From assembly GCA_028286465.1 (NCBI GenBank), contig JAQBRN010000017.1, forward strand, positions 1 through 46,968: a DNA stretch of 46,968 bases, read 5' to 3'. Positions 8,233 through 18,509 of the stretch are shown one piece after another (positions within the stretch are counted from its first letter, which is position 1; each line of letters starts with the position of its first letter). The notes under the pieces are model-generated. The model made no database searches, was not told where the DNA came from, and worked only from the letters and a program-made list of their open reading frames with translations. Source of the stretch: Parcubacteria group bacterium (GTDB lineage: Bacteria > Patescibacteriota > Minisyncoccia > Phycocordibacterales > Zambryskibacteraceae). A program made the position numbers and the translations under genes.

Positions 8233-10401
8233 CTATTTTAATGTCCCCGCTTTGATCTGCGCGATGTACTGATCCGCGTCGGTTTTGTACTGTGGCAATG
8301 CCGTTTCGAACTTCTGAAGTTCGGCGATCGCGCCTGCGGTGTTGCCTGCCTTGAGATACGCGGCGGCGATATTCACATAGCCCTGCGGGTCGGACGGGTT
8401 CGCGAGTACGCGTGCTTCGAGAATAGCGATGAGATCGCTCGTGCGGTTCGTGGCGAGATACGCGCCTGCGACGCGGTCGTCCGAGAGAAGCGCCGGAGCC
8501 TTCGTGAGAAGGTCATTCTTCAGGGTCGTCTCGAGTCCCCTGTCGCCGGCGTAGATCGCGCCGACCAAGTATGCCGCTTCCGCATCGGTGTCGGCCGTGT
8601 CGAGCTCGTATGCGGTCTTCAGTGTCTTTAGAGCCGCCTGATAATCGCCCTTGTTGATGGAGATGCCGGCGATCTCGAAGTACACGAGCTGCTTTCCCGG
8701 AGTCAGGGTTTGTGCCTTATCGAGATACGTCAGTGCCGCGTCGAATTGTCCGGTATTCTCGAGGAAGGTTCCGGCGAGGAGCTGGTACCTGGCATCGCCC
8801 GAAAGTTCCGCCGCCTGACCCTCGACGGCCTTGATCGCGAAGACGTAGAAGGCGTTCTTATCTGCCGTAGAAAGCGTGCTTGCGAGAATCGACGGAGCGT
8901 TCGACGCGATCTGCTCGACTATTTCCGGACGGCCGAGACGGGCTTCGCCATAGGCCTTCTCGAAAGCGGATACCGCACCGGCGGCATCGCTCGTCTGTAT
9001 GGACTGAAGGGCGGAAATAAGCGTGGCGTTCGCGTTGATCGGACGGATGTTGACGAAGTAGACCGTCACAAGCAGTAAGACGAGAACGACGGGAGTGCCG
9101 ATATTTCTGACCGTTTCTTCATTCATCGTCTTCTCTCCGAAGAACGGAGCGGCGGCGACATGAAGATCGACGAAGGCGAGAACGGATATAAACAGGATAT
9201 AGCTGATGAGGTGATCGAACACGAAGAGATTATGGAAGAAGTATGCCGCCACGAGGCCCGTGATGAGGGCTCGATCGGCGCTTGAAAGGCCGTTCTCTTT
9301 CTTCCACACATAATAGAGCAGTACGACGTAGAGCGAGAGGTATGCGAGAAGTCCGAGAAGTCCGCCGGCGATCGCCCAGTCAAGGAAAATATTGTGGGCA
9401 CGGTCGAACCACGGTTCGAGCTGGAACATTTCGGGAGAATAATGCTCGTTGAAGACGTAATTGAAGTTCTCCTGTCCCCAGCCAAGAAGCGGATGCTCCT
9501 TCACGCCCTGTACGGCCATCGGCCAGACGAAAGAGCGGCCCTCGGTCTTCAGTTCCGAAGAACTGATGGTAGCGAAGCGCTCGAGCACCTGGCTGTTCTT
9601 CACGAAACTCGTATTCTTGAATGCGAAGAACCCAAGGACGATGACAGCGAACACGGCCACGTATGCGATGGAGAGCTTCCGCTCGAGCTTGTTTTCCCGG
9701 TTCTTCAAACCGAGAAGCGCGGTAATGAGAAGGCCGCCCAAGAGACCGAGAATGGCGCCACGAGTAGCGGTGTAGTAGAGAACGATGGTAAGAACGAGAG
9801 CCAGGAGACCATAGACCCATCTCGTGACGTTCGACTTCTCCCGCACCATATAGAAGAGTGCGATGAAAATGTGGAAGAGCATGTACACGGCCAGGTATGC
9901 CGCGTTACCAAGCGTGCCGTCAACACGAGCGCCGCCCTGATGGATCTCGAGCACGCCCAAGAGCTGGAAGAAGCAGTAGATCGCCATGAGGAAAGCGGCC
10001 GCCAGAGACGTGTTCCAAAAGCGCTTCCAGTCGATCTCCCTGAAGGTGTTACGGATAACGAGATAGAACATCCCGAGATGAAGAAGCGAGACGAAACCTT
10101 CCATGCGTTCGGAATTCGACCAGAAGCTTTTCATGGGCGCGGCACCGAAGAGGTCGGCGAGCCCGATCACGATGATGAATATGAAGAGCGCGTATGTGGT
10201 CCATGTCTTCTTCGGACGATACACGGGATCGATGAGGGCCAAAAGAGCCCAGGCCGCGAAGATCACCTCGACGATAATGCGGAAAACGTAGCCCTTGGTC
10301 GTAATGAACGGGAAAAACAATGATGACGATACAAGAAACGGGATAAAAGGAATGATAAAGAGCCCGGCAAGCGCGATCCACTTCAGTGTATTTCTGGTCA
10401 T
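8233..10401 (-). CDS. O-antigen ligase / Wzy-like polymerase with C-terminal TPR region
   Basis: Multiple TMs; Wzy_C-like 'HPLLGWGQENFNYVFNEHYSPEMF...WFDRAHNIFLDW'; C-terminal repeats (AGTFLENTGQFDAALTYLDKAQTLTPG...). Start taken at MTRNTLKW. Confidence 0.88.
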   Translation of the reverse strand: MTRNTLKWIALAGLFIIPFIPFLVSSSLFFPFITTKGYVFRIIVEVIFAAWALLALIDPVYRPKKTWTTYALFIFIIVIGLADLFGAAPMKSFWSNSERMEGFVSLLHLGMFYLVIRNTFREIDWKRFWNTSLAAAFLMAIYCFFQLLGVLEIHQGGARVDGTLGNAAYLAVYMLFHIFIALFYMVREKSNVTRWVYGLLALVLTIVLYYTATRGAILGLLGGLLITALLGLKNRENKLERKLSIAYVAVFAVIVLGFFAFKNTSFVKNSQVLERFATISSSELKTEGRSFVWPMAVQGVKEHPLLGWGQENFNYVFNEHYSPEMFQLEPWFDRAHNIFLDWAIAGGLLGLLAYLSLYVVLLYYVWKKENGLSSADRALITGLVAAYFFHNLFVFDHLISYILFISVLAFVDLHVAAAPFFGEKTMNEETVRNIGTPVVLVLLLVTVYFVNIRPINANATLISALQSIQTSDAAGAVSAFEKAYGEARLGRPEIVEQIASNAPSILASTLSTADKNAFYVFAIKAVEGQAAELSGDARYQLLAGTFLENTGQFDAALTYLDKAQTLTPGKQLVYFEIAGISINKGDYQAALKTLKTAYELDTADTDAEAAYLVGAIYAGDRGLETTLKNDLLTKAPALLSDDRVAGAYLATNRTSDLIAILEARVLANPSDPQGYVNIAAAYLKAGNTAGAIAELQKFETALPQYKTDADQYIAQIKAGTLK

Positions 10402-10407
10402 ACGGAT

Positions 10408-10417
10408 ATGGTAGCAT
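10408..10417. promoter_or_regulatory. Overlapping divergent -10 boxes (TACCAT on -, TAGCAT on +)
   Basis: atggtagcat: reverse TACCAT-N6-ATG (wzy side), forward TAGCAT-N6-GTG (wzx side). Confidence 0.5.
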
Positions 10418-10423
10418 AAAGCC

Positions 10424-11704
10424 GTGAACACCCTCAAAACGCGCATCTATGGCCTCCTACGGAAGAGCGAGGCTATTTTTAAGACCGATATGGTCTACCT
10501 CGCCAAGGGCGGCTTCTGGCTCGGCTTCGGGCAGGTCATTTCCGCCCTGCTTTCCTTCGCCTCTTCGCTCTTCTTCGCCAATATCATCTCGAAGGATCTG
10601 TACGGCAATTACAAATACATCATCGCGACCACGAGCATCCTCGGCTCCATTTCCCTGAGCGGCATGGGTGCCGTGGTCATCCAGGGAGTGGCGCAGGGAG
10701 CGGAAGGCACCCTCAAAGATGCCGTCAGCACGAGCCTGCGCTGGGGATCCTTGACCGCTATCGCAGCCCTGTCCACGTCCCTCTACTATTTCTCGCATCA
10801 CAACACCGCGCTCGGCGTTTCCATGCTTATCGCCGGAGCATCGCTTCCTCTGACGAACGCCTTCAGCTTGTACGGCAGCTACCTTTCGGGCAAGAAGAAT
10901 TTCAAACGAAGCACTCTCTACAACACCGGCTCGCAGATCGTGACGACCGCGGCTCTCATCATTACCGCGGCCGCAACGAAAAGCATTCTCGCCATGGTAG
11001 CGGTATATTTTACCCTGGGTACCATTTCCATCCTCTGGGCGTACAGGCATGTTCTCTCCACGTATCATCTCAACGACACGAGAGACCACTCGCTCATCCC
11101 CTACAGCAAGCATCTCTCCGTCATGAATCTTTTCAGCGTCGTTGCAAACCAGCTCGACAAGATCCTGGTCTTCCATTATCTCGGCGCCATCAATCTCGCC
11201 GTCTACTCCTTTTCCCAAGCCATCCCTGAACAGGTGAAGGGCGTCTTCAAGAGCCTCTTCGGAATCGCCCTGCCGAAATATGCGACCCTTTCCGAGGAGA
11301 ACATGAGAGCGAGCATCAAGAGCAAAGCCCTACTTCTCACCGGTCTCACCGTCATTGTCGTCTTCGCCTATGTCCTCGCAGCGCCATTCATATTCAAACT
11401 TCTCTTTCCGAAATACCTCGAGGCGGTCCTCTACTCCCAGATCTACATGCTCGGACTTATTACCATCCCGGCTATTTCCCTCTTCGGAATATATTTCCAG
11501 CTGAAAAAGGCGACCGAAGTACTCTACAAGCTCACCGTCATCGGCAACGTTGCGACGATCATTCTGGGCTTCGTACTCATTTATAACTTCGGGCTGAAGG
11601 GAGCGGTTATAGAAAACGGAGCCTCATGGGCCATCATGCTTTTCAGCAACTGGTACTACTTTGCCAAGGACACACCGGCGCCCCAGACCCTCCGTCCTCA
11701 TTGA
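10424..11704 (+). CDS. Polysaccharide flippase, Wzx/MATE-like
   Basis: About 12 TM segments, 'GGFWLGFGQVISALLSFASSLFFANIISKDLYGNYKYI'; GTG start. Confidence 0.87.
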   Translation: MNTLKTRIYGLLRKSEAIFKTDMVYLAKGGFWLGFGQVISALLSFASSLFFANIISKDLYGNYKYIIATTSILGSISLSGMGAVVIQGVAQGAEGTLKDAVSTSLRWGSLTAIAALSTSLYYFSHHNTALGVSMLIAGASLPLTNAFSLYGSYLSGKKNFKRSTLYNTGSQIVTTAALIITAAATKSILAMVAVYFTLGTISILWAYRHVLSTYHLNDTRDHSLIPYSKHLSVMNLFSVVANQLDKILVFHYLGAINLAVYSFSQAIPEQVKGVFKSLFGIALPKYATLSEENMRASIKSKALLLTGLTVIVVFAYVLAAPFIFKLLFPKYLEAVLYSQIYMLGLITIPAISLFGIYFQLKKATEVLYKLTVIGNVATIILGFVLIYNFGLKGAVIENGASWAIMLFSNWYYFAKDTPAPQTLRPH

Positions 11705-12423
11705 TTCGACTTTTTCTTCAGGAGATAGATCCTCTCGTGGAATAATTCGGGCAAAATATATTTGAGCAGCGACTCGAGCGCCGGCTGGATGATCCTTGCA
11801 AGGAAAGGGAGTTTCCAGATCAGAGGGATAAACAAGCCGTATGTCTCCTTTCCGACGATATCGAAATGCCTGCCGAGGATTTCTTCGTACTCGCCGAATC
11901 TGCGGTAGGTCTTCGCATTGGCATTACCTTTAAGTTTCAAGAAAGCGCGCAGGGAATACTTCGAGGGCAGCGAAGAGATGCAGTAGCCGCCCTCTTTCAA
12001 CCCGGCGAGAACATAAGGAATTTCATCCTTGAGCATGGGCGGCAGGAGGAATCCTACTTCGAGGATCATGTCGTATCGCTTCTCCGGATCATTCTGACCG
12101 CGCAAGGCGAAGGAGACGCGGGGATCGCGGTTCCTTTTGTTCGCCTCTTCGATCATCCCGGGAGAAATATCGATGCCCAGAATACTTGCGAACATGTCAG
12201 GGAACATTTTCTCTATCTTGCGTATGACGATCCCGTCCGCGCAGCCGACCTCGAGAAGGTCGAGGCCCCGCTTACCCTCTCCGGCCTTTCGCACATAGCC
12301 GAGCACGTAAGCCAATCTCTTCCTGAAATAGAACTGGGTAAAATCCACCATTTCCGAGTCGTATCTCTTTTCGGAATAGACGGAACTCTCCTTGTCGTAA
12401 TATGTTATCGCTTCCTGATCCAT
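11698..12423 (-). CDS. Class I SAM-dependent methyltransferase
   Basis: LDLLEVGCADGIVIRKIEKMFP...ILGIDISPGMIEEA. Confidence 0.85.
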   Translation of the reverse strand: MDQEAITYYDKESSVYSEKRYDSEMVDFTQFYFRKRLAYVLGYVRKAGEGKRGLDLLEVGCADGIVIRKIEKMFPDMFASILGIDISPGMIEEANKRNRDPRVSFALRGQNDPEKRYDMILEVGFLLPPMLKDEIPYVLAGLKEGGYCISSLPSKYSLRAFLKLKGNANAKTYRRFGEYEEILGRHFDIVGKETYGLFIPLIWKLPFLARIIQPALESLLKYILPELFHERIYLLKKKSNQ

Positions 12424-12429
12424 AGTCGC

Positions 12430-13017
12430 TTATTTTACCGCATAGACATAAAATCCCCTCGTCGTATGGCGCTTCCCTTCGGTTTTGAAAAGACGATCGA
12501 GAAAGGCGGCCGGACGCTCGAGCTTCCGCTTGTCGAACGGCAAAAACACGACCATTGCCCGGAAGAACCCTCCCTGCTTCATGATTTCGACGCTTGAAAA
12601 ATCCCTGAAGAGGTAGACGAGCGTATCTTCGAAGAACCGCCAGTAGTCGCCGTACTCCTTATTGGCATGGTACGGATAGGTCGAGGGTACCTGGATCAGG
12701 GCGAGCCCTCCGGGCTTCAGAATTCTCCGCATCTCCTCAACCGCCCGGATCGGATCATGCACGTGTTCGAGGACGGCATTGCAGATGACCGCGTCCTCGC
12801 TTTCGGAATCCATCGGCATGTGATGGATATCCCCTTCGATATCCGCTCCCGCACCCGGCATGTCGAATGAGCGGAAATTCGCATCATTGAACAAGTGTCT
12901 GTACGGTACGAGCCCTTTCGAAAATCTCCCGGCTCCGCCGACGTCGACGATATTCTTCCTCTGTCCGATCAAGCGAAGCTTCTCTTCGAAAAAAATGTGG
13001 TCCTTTTGCTTATTCAT
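12430..13017 (-). CDS. Class I SAM-dependent methyltransferase
   Basis: IVDVGGAGRFSKGL...DAVICNAVLEHVHDPIRAVEEMRRILKPGGL. Confidence 0.85.
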   Translation of the reverse strand: MNKQKDHIFFEEKLRLIGQRKNIVDVGGAGRFSKGLVPYRHLFNDANFRSFDMPGAGADIEGDIHHMPMDSESEDAVICNAVLEHVHDPIRAVEEMRRILKPGGLALIQVPSTYPYHANKEYGDYWRFFEDTLVYLFRDFSSVEIMKQGGFFRAMVVFLPFDKRKLERPAAFLDRLFKTEGKRHTTRGFYVYAVK

Positions 13018-13021
13018 ATGA

Positions 13022-13663
13022 TCATGCCGGAAGCTTCCTGCAAGCGATATAATATCCCGTCGTCAGTATATTCCCCTCCTCCCTTGAACGCTGGATGTTG
13101 CCGTATTCCTTCATGATAAGCCAGTTAAGATGGTCGAACAACCATGTGAGACAGAGGAGGAAGACTTTCGAGAATGTATTCATGCGGAGCTCGGTCTGGA
13201 AGGATATCCGCTGCAGAAGAGCCGCCACGGCCGAAAATGTCTTCGTTTCCTCGCGAAGCTCGACGATCTCCCATTCCTTGAAAAGTTCGCGCAAGCCGTA
13301 CTTGGTGAAGCGCCAGTAATCATGAGGAGTGTCGTGGAGCGGAAAGGCGAATCGCGTCGAGAGCACGAGCATGCCGCCGGCCCTTGTCACCCGGCGAAGT
13401 TCCCGCTCGACCTGGAACGGATCCCGCACGTGCTCGAGAACCTCGGTGCAGAGCACTGCTTCGAATTCTCCATCCGTGAACGGCAGAGCATGCGCGTCCG
13501 CGACGATTTCGGGCTTGCGCGCCGGGTCGATGTCGACCGTCACCCTGTTGGGGAAAAAACGTCCGTATGAAGAACCGCCCGACCCGATATCAAGAGTGCG
13601 TGCATCCGTCGCATACGACCGAAGGAACTTCTCCAAGTGGCCACGGGTAATTTTTTTAGTCAT
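13022..13663 (-). CDS. Class I SAM-dependent methyltransferase
   Basis: TLDIGSGGSSYGRFFPNRVTVDID...AVLCTEVLEHVRDPFQVERELRRVTRAGG; start taken at MTKKITRGH, not the ORF-track extension. Confidence 0.85.
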   Translation of the reverse strand: MTKKITRGHLEKFLRSYATDARTLDIGSGGSSYGRFFPNRVTVDIDPARKPEIVADAHALPFTDGEFEAVLCTEVLEHVRDPFQVERELRRVTRAGGMLVLSTRFAFPLHDTPHDYWRFTKYGLRELFKEWEIVELREETKTFSAVAALLQRISFQTELRMNTFSKVFLLCLTWLFDHLNWLIMKEYGNIQRSREEGNILTTGYYIACRKLPA

Positions 13664-14774
13664 GAATGAACTGGATGATTTTCTTCGCCCGTTTCTGCCA
13701 GGAATACTCTTCAGCAAGCGCCAAGGCCCGCCCGGCCTTCTCTCGTGCGTTCTCCGTATCGGCGAGCACCGTATCGATCGTGCGAGCGAGACTCCGAGCA
13801 TCGTCCGGGATGAAGAAATACGCCTTGTCGTCGCTCAGGATCTCCCGAAGGCTCGGAAGATCGGAGGCGATTATCGGCCGTCCCCCGGCCATATAACCGA
13901 AGAGCTTCATGGGGGAGGTATAGAGTTTCGAAATGTCTTCCTTTGCGCTGTTCGGTATAACGAGAATGTCTGCGGCTTTCTGATATACCGGCGTTTCCCG
14001 GCGCGGACGGTTTCCTAGGATCGAAATATTCGTCATGCGAGCGAATCTTTTCTTGAACTCCGTTACATCCTCCGGCGTGCCTCCGATGAACACGAACAGA
14101 AGATCGTTCGTGTTCATAAACTCCGCCGATTCTGCAAGCGTTCCGGCGCCCTTCCAAGCCTCGAGCGAGCCCTTATAGAGAATGATCGCTTTGTCTTCAG
14201 GCAGACCGAGTGCTTTTCGTGCAGCTTCTTTCGAAAGATCGATATCGAAGCGCTTCAAGTCCGCGCCGTCCGCTGCCACGATGATCTGGTCTGCTTTGGC
14301 CCCAAGAGACACGTAGAGATCGCGTAACCCTTCGGTGATGACGACGATCTTCACCCCGTGACGAATGATAGATCTAATAAAAAAGCCGCCATGCCCCATA
14401 TGCCCTTCCCAGACGACGCGCCGCCCGAACAAATTGAGCCACCAGGCGGTGAACGCATCGCGGGTATAGAAGAGCGCCTGGCGATTCTTGAGCATGTAGA
14501 AGAACATTGCCTTGTTGAAGGTCATCATGAGGATGAAAAAGCCGAAGCGGCCGAAACGTGTTGCATCAATGCACCACAAACGCTTCACCGAGAAGTTCTT
14601 CTTGACGTCGTGATATACAAAAGCATCCTCTTTCACGGACGTATGGCGCCTCGGCACCACAAGCTGAACATCGAGTCCCGCGTCAGCAAAGGCACCGCAC
14701 ATCTCCATGATCTGAATACCGTGGGCCCTCTCCGTCGGCAAGCGGATATTCGCCACATAGAAGAATTTATCCAT
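13656..14774 (-). CDS. GT4-type glycosyltransferase
   Basis: IILYKGSLEAWKGAGTLAESAEFM...ILVIPNSAKEDISKLYTSPMKLFGYMAGGRPIIASDLPSLREIL. Confidence 0.87.
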   Translation of the reverse strand: MDKFFYVANIRLPTERAHGIQIMEMCGAFADAGLDVQLVVPRRHTSVKEDAFVYHDVKKNFSVKRLWCIDATRFGRFGFFILMMTFNKAMFFYMLKNRQALFYTRDAFTAWWLNLFGRRVVWEGHMGHGGFFIRSIIRHGVKIVVITEGLRDLYVSLGAKADQIIVAADGADLKRFDIDLSKEAARKALGLPEDKAIILYKGSLEAWKGAGTLAESAEFMNTNDLLFVFIGGTPEDVTEFKKRFARMTNISILGNRPRRETPVYQKAADILVIPNSAKEDISKLYTSPMKLFGYMAGGRPIIASDLPSLREILSDDKAYFFIPDDARSLARTIDTVLADTENAREKAGRALALAEEYSWQKRAKKIIQFIHD

Positions 14775-15453
14775 TTTGATGAGTAATGTTGAGCATTTCG
14801 TGGTAATGGATGTCGCCGATCCACTCTCCGACCTTTTTCGGAGGATAGGTAAAGTTCGGAATATTTCGAGCGATGACGTACATATGAGGCGCGAAAGGCC
14901 GTACTAAAGCATCGAGTAATCGGCTTTTAAAAATGAATGGCCTCACTTCGATCGGTTTCCAGCCGGCAAACCCGACCGTGAGGCCAACCGTCCGAGCAGT
15001 GAAGAAATTGACATGGTTCGATGCAAGCGGCCCTCTCCATGCTGTGACGCGCATGAGAAACGGCAAGGAGGTCACGACCGGCACGCCGATGATGATAAGC
15101 GCATCGTCGTGAGCCAGGAGCTTCAATTTCATGAGAAAGGCATGCGGCGAGAGCAGATGCTCGAAGATGTTATTTGCCCAGAAAGCTTCGAAGTGTGCTC
15201 CGAGATTCGGATCGAGACGCTCGGCGTTGCCAAGGACAATCCTAAGCCCGCGAGACTTTCCGAATTCGACTTCCTCCTCTGCGGTCGTGATCCCGACGCT
15301 TCCCTTGCCGAAATGGGTGAGATATTGGCCGTAGCCGCAGCCTATGTCCAGGACGGCCTTCGACCCGAGCCCGAATCTGTCGCAGATATTTTTGAAGGTC
15401 CGCGAGAGGTTCACCCCCTCGAACCGCTCCGCTGTATTGGTTATTTTTTTCAT
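14767..15453 (-). CDS. Class I SAM-dependent methyltransferase
   Basis: VLDIGCGYGQYLTHFGKGSVGITTAEEEVEF...FEAFWANNIFEHLLSPHAFLMKLKLL. Confidence 0.83.
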   Translation of the reverse strand: MKKITNTAERFEGVNLSRTFKNICDRFGLGSKAVLDIGCGYGQYLTHFGKGSVGITTAEEEVEFGKSRGLRIVLGNAERLDPNLGAHFEAFWANNIFEHLLSPHAFLMKLKLLAHDDALIIIGVPVVTSLPFLMRVTAWRGPLASNHVNFFTARTVGLTVGFAGWKPIEVRPFIFKSRLLDALVRPFAPHMYVIARNIPNFTYPPKKVGEWIGDIHYHEMLNITHQNG

Positions 15454-16418
15454 TATTTGAAAATGTAATGATTCTGAGACAAATACGGAATATCCTCTAC
15501 CGCCGCGCCGGACATCCGAGCTATCTCGCGCACGCCTTCGGCATTCGGCAGATTGACGTTCTTATCCTGGAAAGCCACGAGAACATGCTCCGCGGAATAC
15601 ATCCTTCTTTCCAAAACGAACTTCTGGGCAAAGGGCGAGCTTTCGCTTAAGGCCCAGGTCGACATGAACAGATCCGCCTTCACCGCATCGCATTGCTCTA
15701 TGAAGTTCAGCGGCAGTATGTTTATCTTCCCGCTCACGATGCTTTTCTCGGCGCTGTCTATGAAATTGACCCGTCCAACGCCGAGAACGGCCGAGAGATA
15801 GAGCGCCTGAATAGAGCTGAAGAGCGGAGTGTCTATTATAATATACGTATACGCCTTCGAAGCTTTCAGCCTGTCTACGAGAACGGCCAGTCTCCCATAT
15901 CCCCCGCCCCACTCAACAATGGTGTCCATCGAGGCGATCGACTTGCCTGTCGTTTCTTCGAAGCGCGCCACATGCGAGAGCAGGTGAATGCTGTTATGGG
16001 AAGTGAGATACGAATGCTGCATGATCATGGGCGCTCCTACCGGGTCTTCTCTCAGCACTGCTTTCAATACATGTTCGGGAAAGGTTCTTCTCAGGATCCG
16101 TATCTGGCTCTGCATCAATTTGCCGCTCTTTTGGGTGAACATGGTGAAGCCGATCAGGCTGTGCCTCAAGAAATTGAAAGGAATGCCGTTCTTCATTTCC
16201 TTCAGGAAAGTCTCGTTCATTCCTTTCCATAAAGGATCAATAAACCGGCCGAGATCCGCCCGGCAGAGCCTCTCCGCAGAAAGCATGAAATCTTTTTGCA
16301 TCGCATCGAAGCGCTCTTTCTCTTCGCTTCGGGAATTCATAAGCAGCCACTCGTACGGCCTGTCCGACAGGCGCGAGAAACGGTTCTTGACGCCTGCAAT
16401 GATTCTTTGGGAATTCAT
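15453..16418 (-). CDS. Putative sugar O-methyltransferase
   Basis: 'TIVEWGGGYGRLAVLVDRL..YTYIIIDTPLFSSIQALYLSAVLG' resembles the putative-sugar-O-methyltransferase family; start at MNSQRII. Confidence 0.65.
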   Translation of the reverse strand: MNSQRIIAGVKNRFSRLSDRPYEWLLMNSRSEEKERFDAMQKDFMLSAERLCRADLGRFIDPLWKGMNETFLKEMKNGIPFNFLRHSLIGFTMFTQKSGKLMQSQIRILRRTFPEHVLKAVLREDPVGAPMIMQHSYLTSHNSIHLLSHVARFEETTGKSIASMDTIVEWGGGYGRLAVLVDRLKASKAYTYIIIDTPLFSSIQALYLSAVLGVGRVNFIDSAEKSIVSGKINILPLNFIEQCDAVKADLFMSTWALSESSPFAQKFVLERRMYSAEHVLVAFQDKNVNLPNAEGVREIARMSGAAVEDIPYLSQNHYIFK

Positions 16419-16419
16419 A

Positions 16420-17352
16420 TCAGCCGAGCGTGCTTGTAAAGTGCTCATGGGTCGACGAGAGACCCTGCTCGAGCTTGGTGTCGGCCTTCCAACCGAGTGT
16501 CTCGAGTTTCGAAACATCGAGAAGCTTCTTCGGCATGCCGTCGGGCTTCGTCGTATCGAAGACCAGAGCGCCTTCGAAGCCCGTGATGCCCTTTATAAGG
16601 ACGGCGAGCTCTTTTATGGAAACATCTTCCCCTGTTCCCACATTCAAAAAGTCTTTGCCGTCGTAATTATTCATAAGCCAGACAACCGCGTCGGCCAGAT
16701 CATCGACATAGAGGAACTCTCTTCTGGACTCCCCGCTTCCCCAGATGACCACCTCGGGAGTGTTTGCCATTTTTGCTTCATGCATTCTTCTCATCAGCGC
16801 CGGGATGACATGCGATGAATCGAGGTCGAAATTGTCTCCGGGGCCGTAGATGTTCGTCGGCATACATGAAATGAAGTTCCTGCCGTACTCGGCATTGATC
16901 TTCTCGCAGAGCTTCATGCCGGCGATCTTCGCTATGGCGTATGCCTCGTTCGTCGGCTCGGGCTTGCCGTCGAGGAAATATTCTTCCTTCATGGGCTGCG
17001 GGGACGCCTTCGGGTAGATGCACGAGCTTCCGAGGAACAGGAACTTCTCCGTATCATGCTTCAGGGCGGACCAGATGACATTGTTCTGGATCTGGAGATT
17101 TTCATACAAGAATTCCGCGGGATAGGTCATGTTGGCCTTGATCCCTCCCACTCGGGCCGCTGCCAGGATCACGTATGCGGGCTTTTCTTCCGCGAAGAAT
17201 CCATCCACCGCGCGCTGATCCAAGAGATCGAGTTCTTCCCTCGTACGCACGAGAAGGTTCTCGAAACCTTCCTGCTTAAGCTTCCGGACGATGGCGCTGC
17301 CGACGAGGCCATTGTGTCCGGCGATATAGATCTTTGAATCCTTGTTCATCAT
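16420..17352 (-). CDS. GDP-L-fucose synthase / ColC-type epimerase-reductase
   Basis: IYIAGHNGLVGSAIVRKL; AAARVGGIKANMTYPAEFLYENLQIQNNVI; FLGSSCIYPK; YAIAKIAGMKLCE; NIYGPGDNFD. Confidence 0.9.
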   Translation of the reverse strand: MMNKDSKIYIAGHNGLVGSAIVRKLKQEGFENLLVRTREELDLLDQRAVDGFFAEEKPAYVILAAARVGGIKANMTYPAEFLYENLQIQNNVIWSALKHDTEKFLFLGSSCIYPKASPQPMKEEYFLDGKPEPTNEAYAIAKIAGMKLCEKINAEYGRNFISCMPTNIYGPGDNFDLDSSHVIPALMRRMHEAKMANTPEVVIWGSGESRREFLYVDDLADAVVWLMNNYDGKDFLNVGTGEDVSIKELAVLIKGITGFEGALVFDTTKPDGMPKKLLDVSKLETLGWKADTKLEQGLSSTHEHFTSTLG

Positions 17353-18509
17353 GATGAAAGAAGCGAGACGATAAGAGAAACCTCCTCGTTTGTTAATTCT
17401 GGATTATTTGCGAAATAAAATCCATTCTGGTGGATGAATTCGGCATTGTCGTATCTCCTGAGATCGGATACGTACTTTTTATAGAAAGGCTGATTCAGCA
17501 TGTTGCCGGCGATGACGGGACGTATTTCCACATGAGGAGCGAATTTCTTCTTGTAGATTTCCGCCTGTGCTCGCGATACGGCGAGTACGGGCATAGCCAT
17601 GTTCGAAACGGTGTCCATATGCCCGTACTCGAGCGGCACGAGATCCTTGTTCTTCTCGATAGCCGACGCGAAGCGCTTGAAATTCGATTGTCTCTTCTTC
17701 ACTATCTCGTTCCAATGCGGAAGCTGGGTGTTGCCAAGAAAACCGGTCACCTCGGTCGGACGCGCGTTGTACGCGAGGTCGTGGAATATGTACTTGGCGT
17801 GGAACTCGTCGTGGCCATGCTTTCGGCGCAGCTTTTTCTGCCTGTCCGGGTGGAGATTTCTATCCCAGCCGTGAGCGCGAACGAGGACGAGCATTTCGTG
17901 GAGGATGTCGTCATCCGTCGTGACCATGCCTCCTTCTATAGTGGAGAGGTGATGCCCGACGAAGAACGAGAAGGTCGACGCAATGCCGAAATTCCCGAGA
18001 AGCTTGCCTCCGGTCCTCGATCCGAGCGACTCGCAGTTGTCTTCTATGAGCGTGACGCGATGCTTCTTACAAAGCTTTTCTATCTTCGAAATATCATCCG
18101 AAAGCCCGAGCACGTTCGTAATGAAAAGTCCCTTGAGCTTCCCCAACTTCTTCTCCACTTCTTCGGGCGTCACGTTCAGGGTCGTCCTGCTGACGTCGAG
18201 AATGACCGGCACGAGCCCGAGCTGCAAAAGCGGCATGATGTTCGTCGCCCAAGTCAAAGCCGAAACGCCGATCCTGTCTCCCTTTTTAAACATTCCCAAA
18301 TTCATCATGGCCTGTACGAGAATGAGATTCGCCATCGAGCCGCTCGAGACGAGTACCGCGTACTTCCTGCCCTGCTTTTTGGCGAAGGCTTTCTCGAACT
18401 TCGCGCATTCCTTGCCCATGGAAAGGGTCGACGCGCCGGAGATGAAATCGATGAGCGACTGTTTCGTCTCCTTTTCTTTATAGAAAGTGGATTTGACGAG
18501 GTGTATCAT
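17349..18509 (-). CDS. DegT/DnrJ/EryC1-fold enzyme of the ColD (GDP-4-keto-6-deoxymannose 3-dehydratase) type, catalytic Lys replaced by His
   Basis: [48 protein letters not shown]...[10 protein letters not shown]...[10 protein letters not shown]...[10 protein letters not shown]...[16 protein letters not shown]. Confidence 0.85.
   Translation of the reverse strand: MIHLVKSTFYKEKETKQSLIDFISGASTLSMGKECAKFEKAFAKKQGRKYAVLVSSGSMANLILVQAMMNLGMFKKGDRIGVSALTWATNIMPLLQLGLVPVILDVSRTTLNVTPEEVEKKLGKLKGLFITNVLGLSDDISKIEKLCKKHRVTLIEDNCESLGSRTGGKLLGNFGIASTFSFFVGHHLSTIEGGMVTTDDDILHEMLVLVRAHGWDRNLHPDRQKKLRRKHGHDEFHAKYIFHDLAYNARPTEVTGFLGNTQLPHWNEIVKKRQSNFKRFASAIEKNKDLVPLEYGHMDTVSNMAMPVLAVSRAQAEIYKKKFAPHVEIRPVIAGNMLNQPFYKKYVSDLRRYDNAEFIHQNGFYFANNPELTNEEVSLIVSLLSS

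Noticed and set aside
17349-18509. Annotation as an ordinary DegT sugar aminotransferase
   Set aside because: The Schiff-base Lys position is His ([11 protein letters not shown]), the ColD-type signature.
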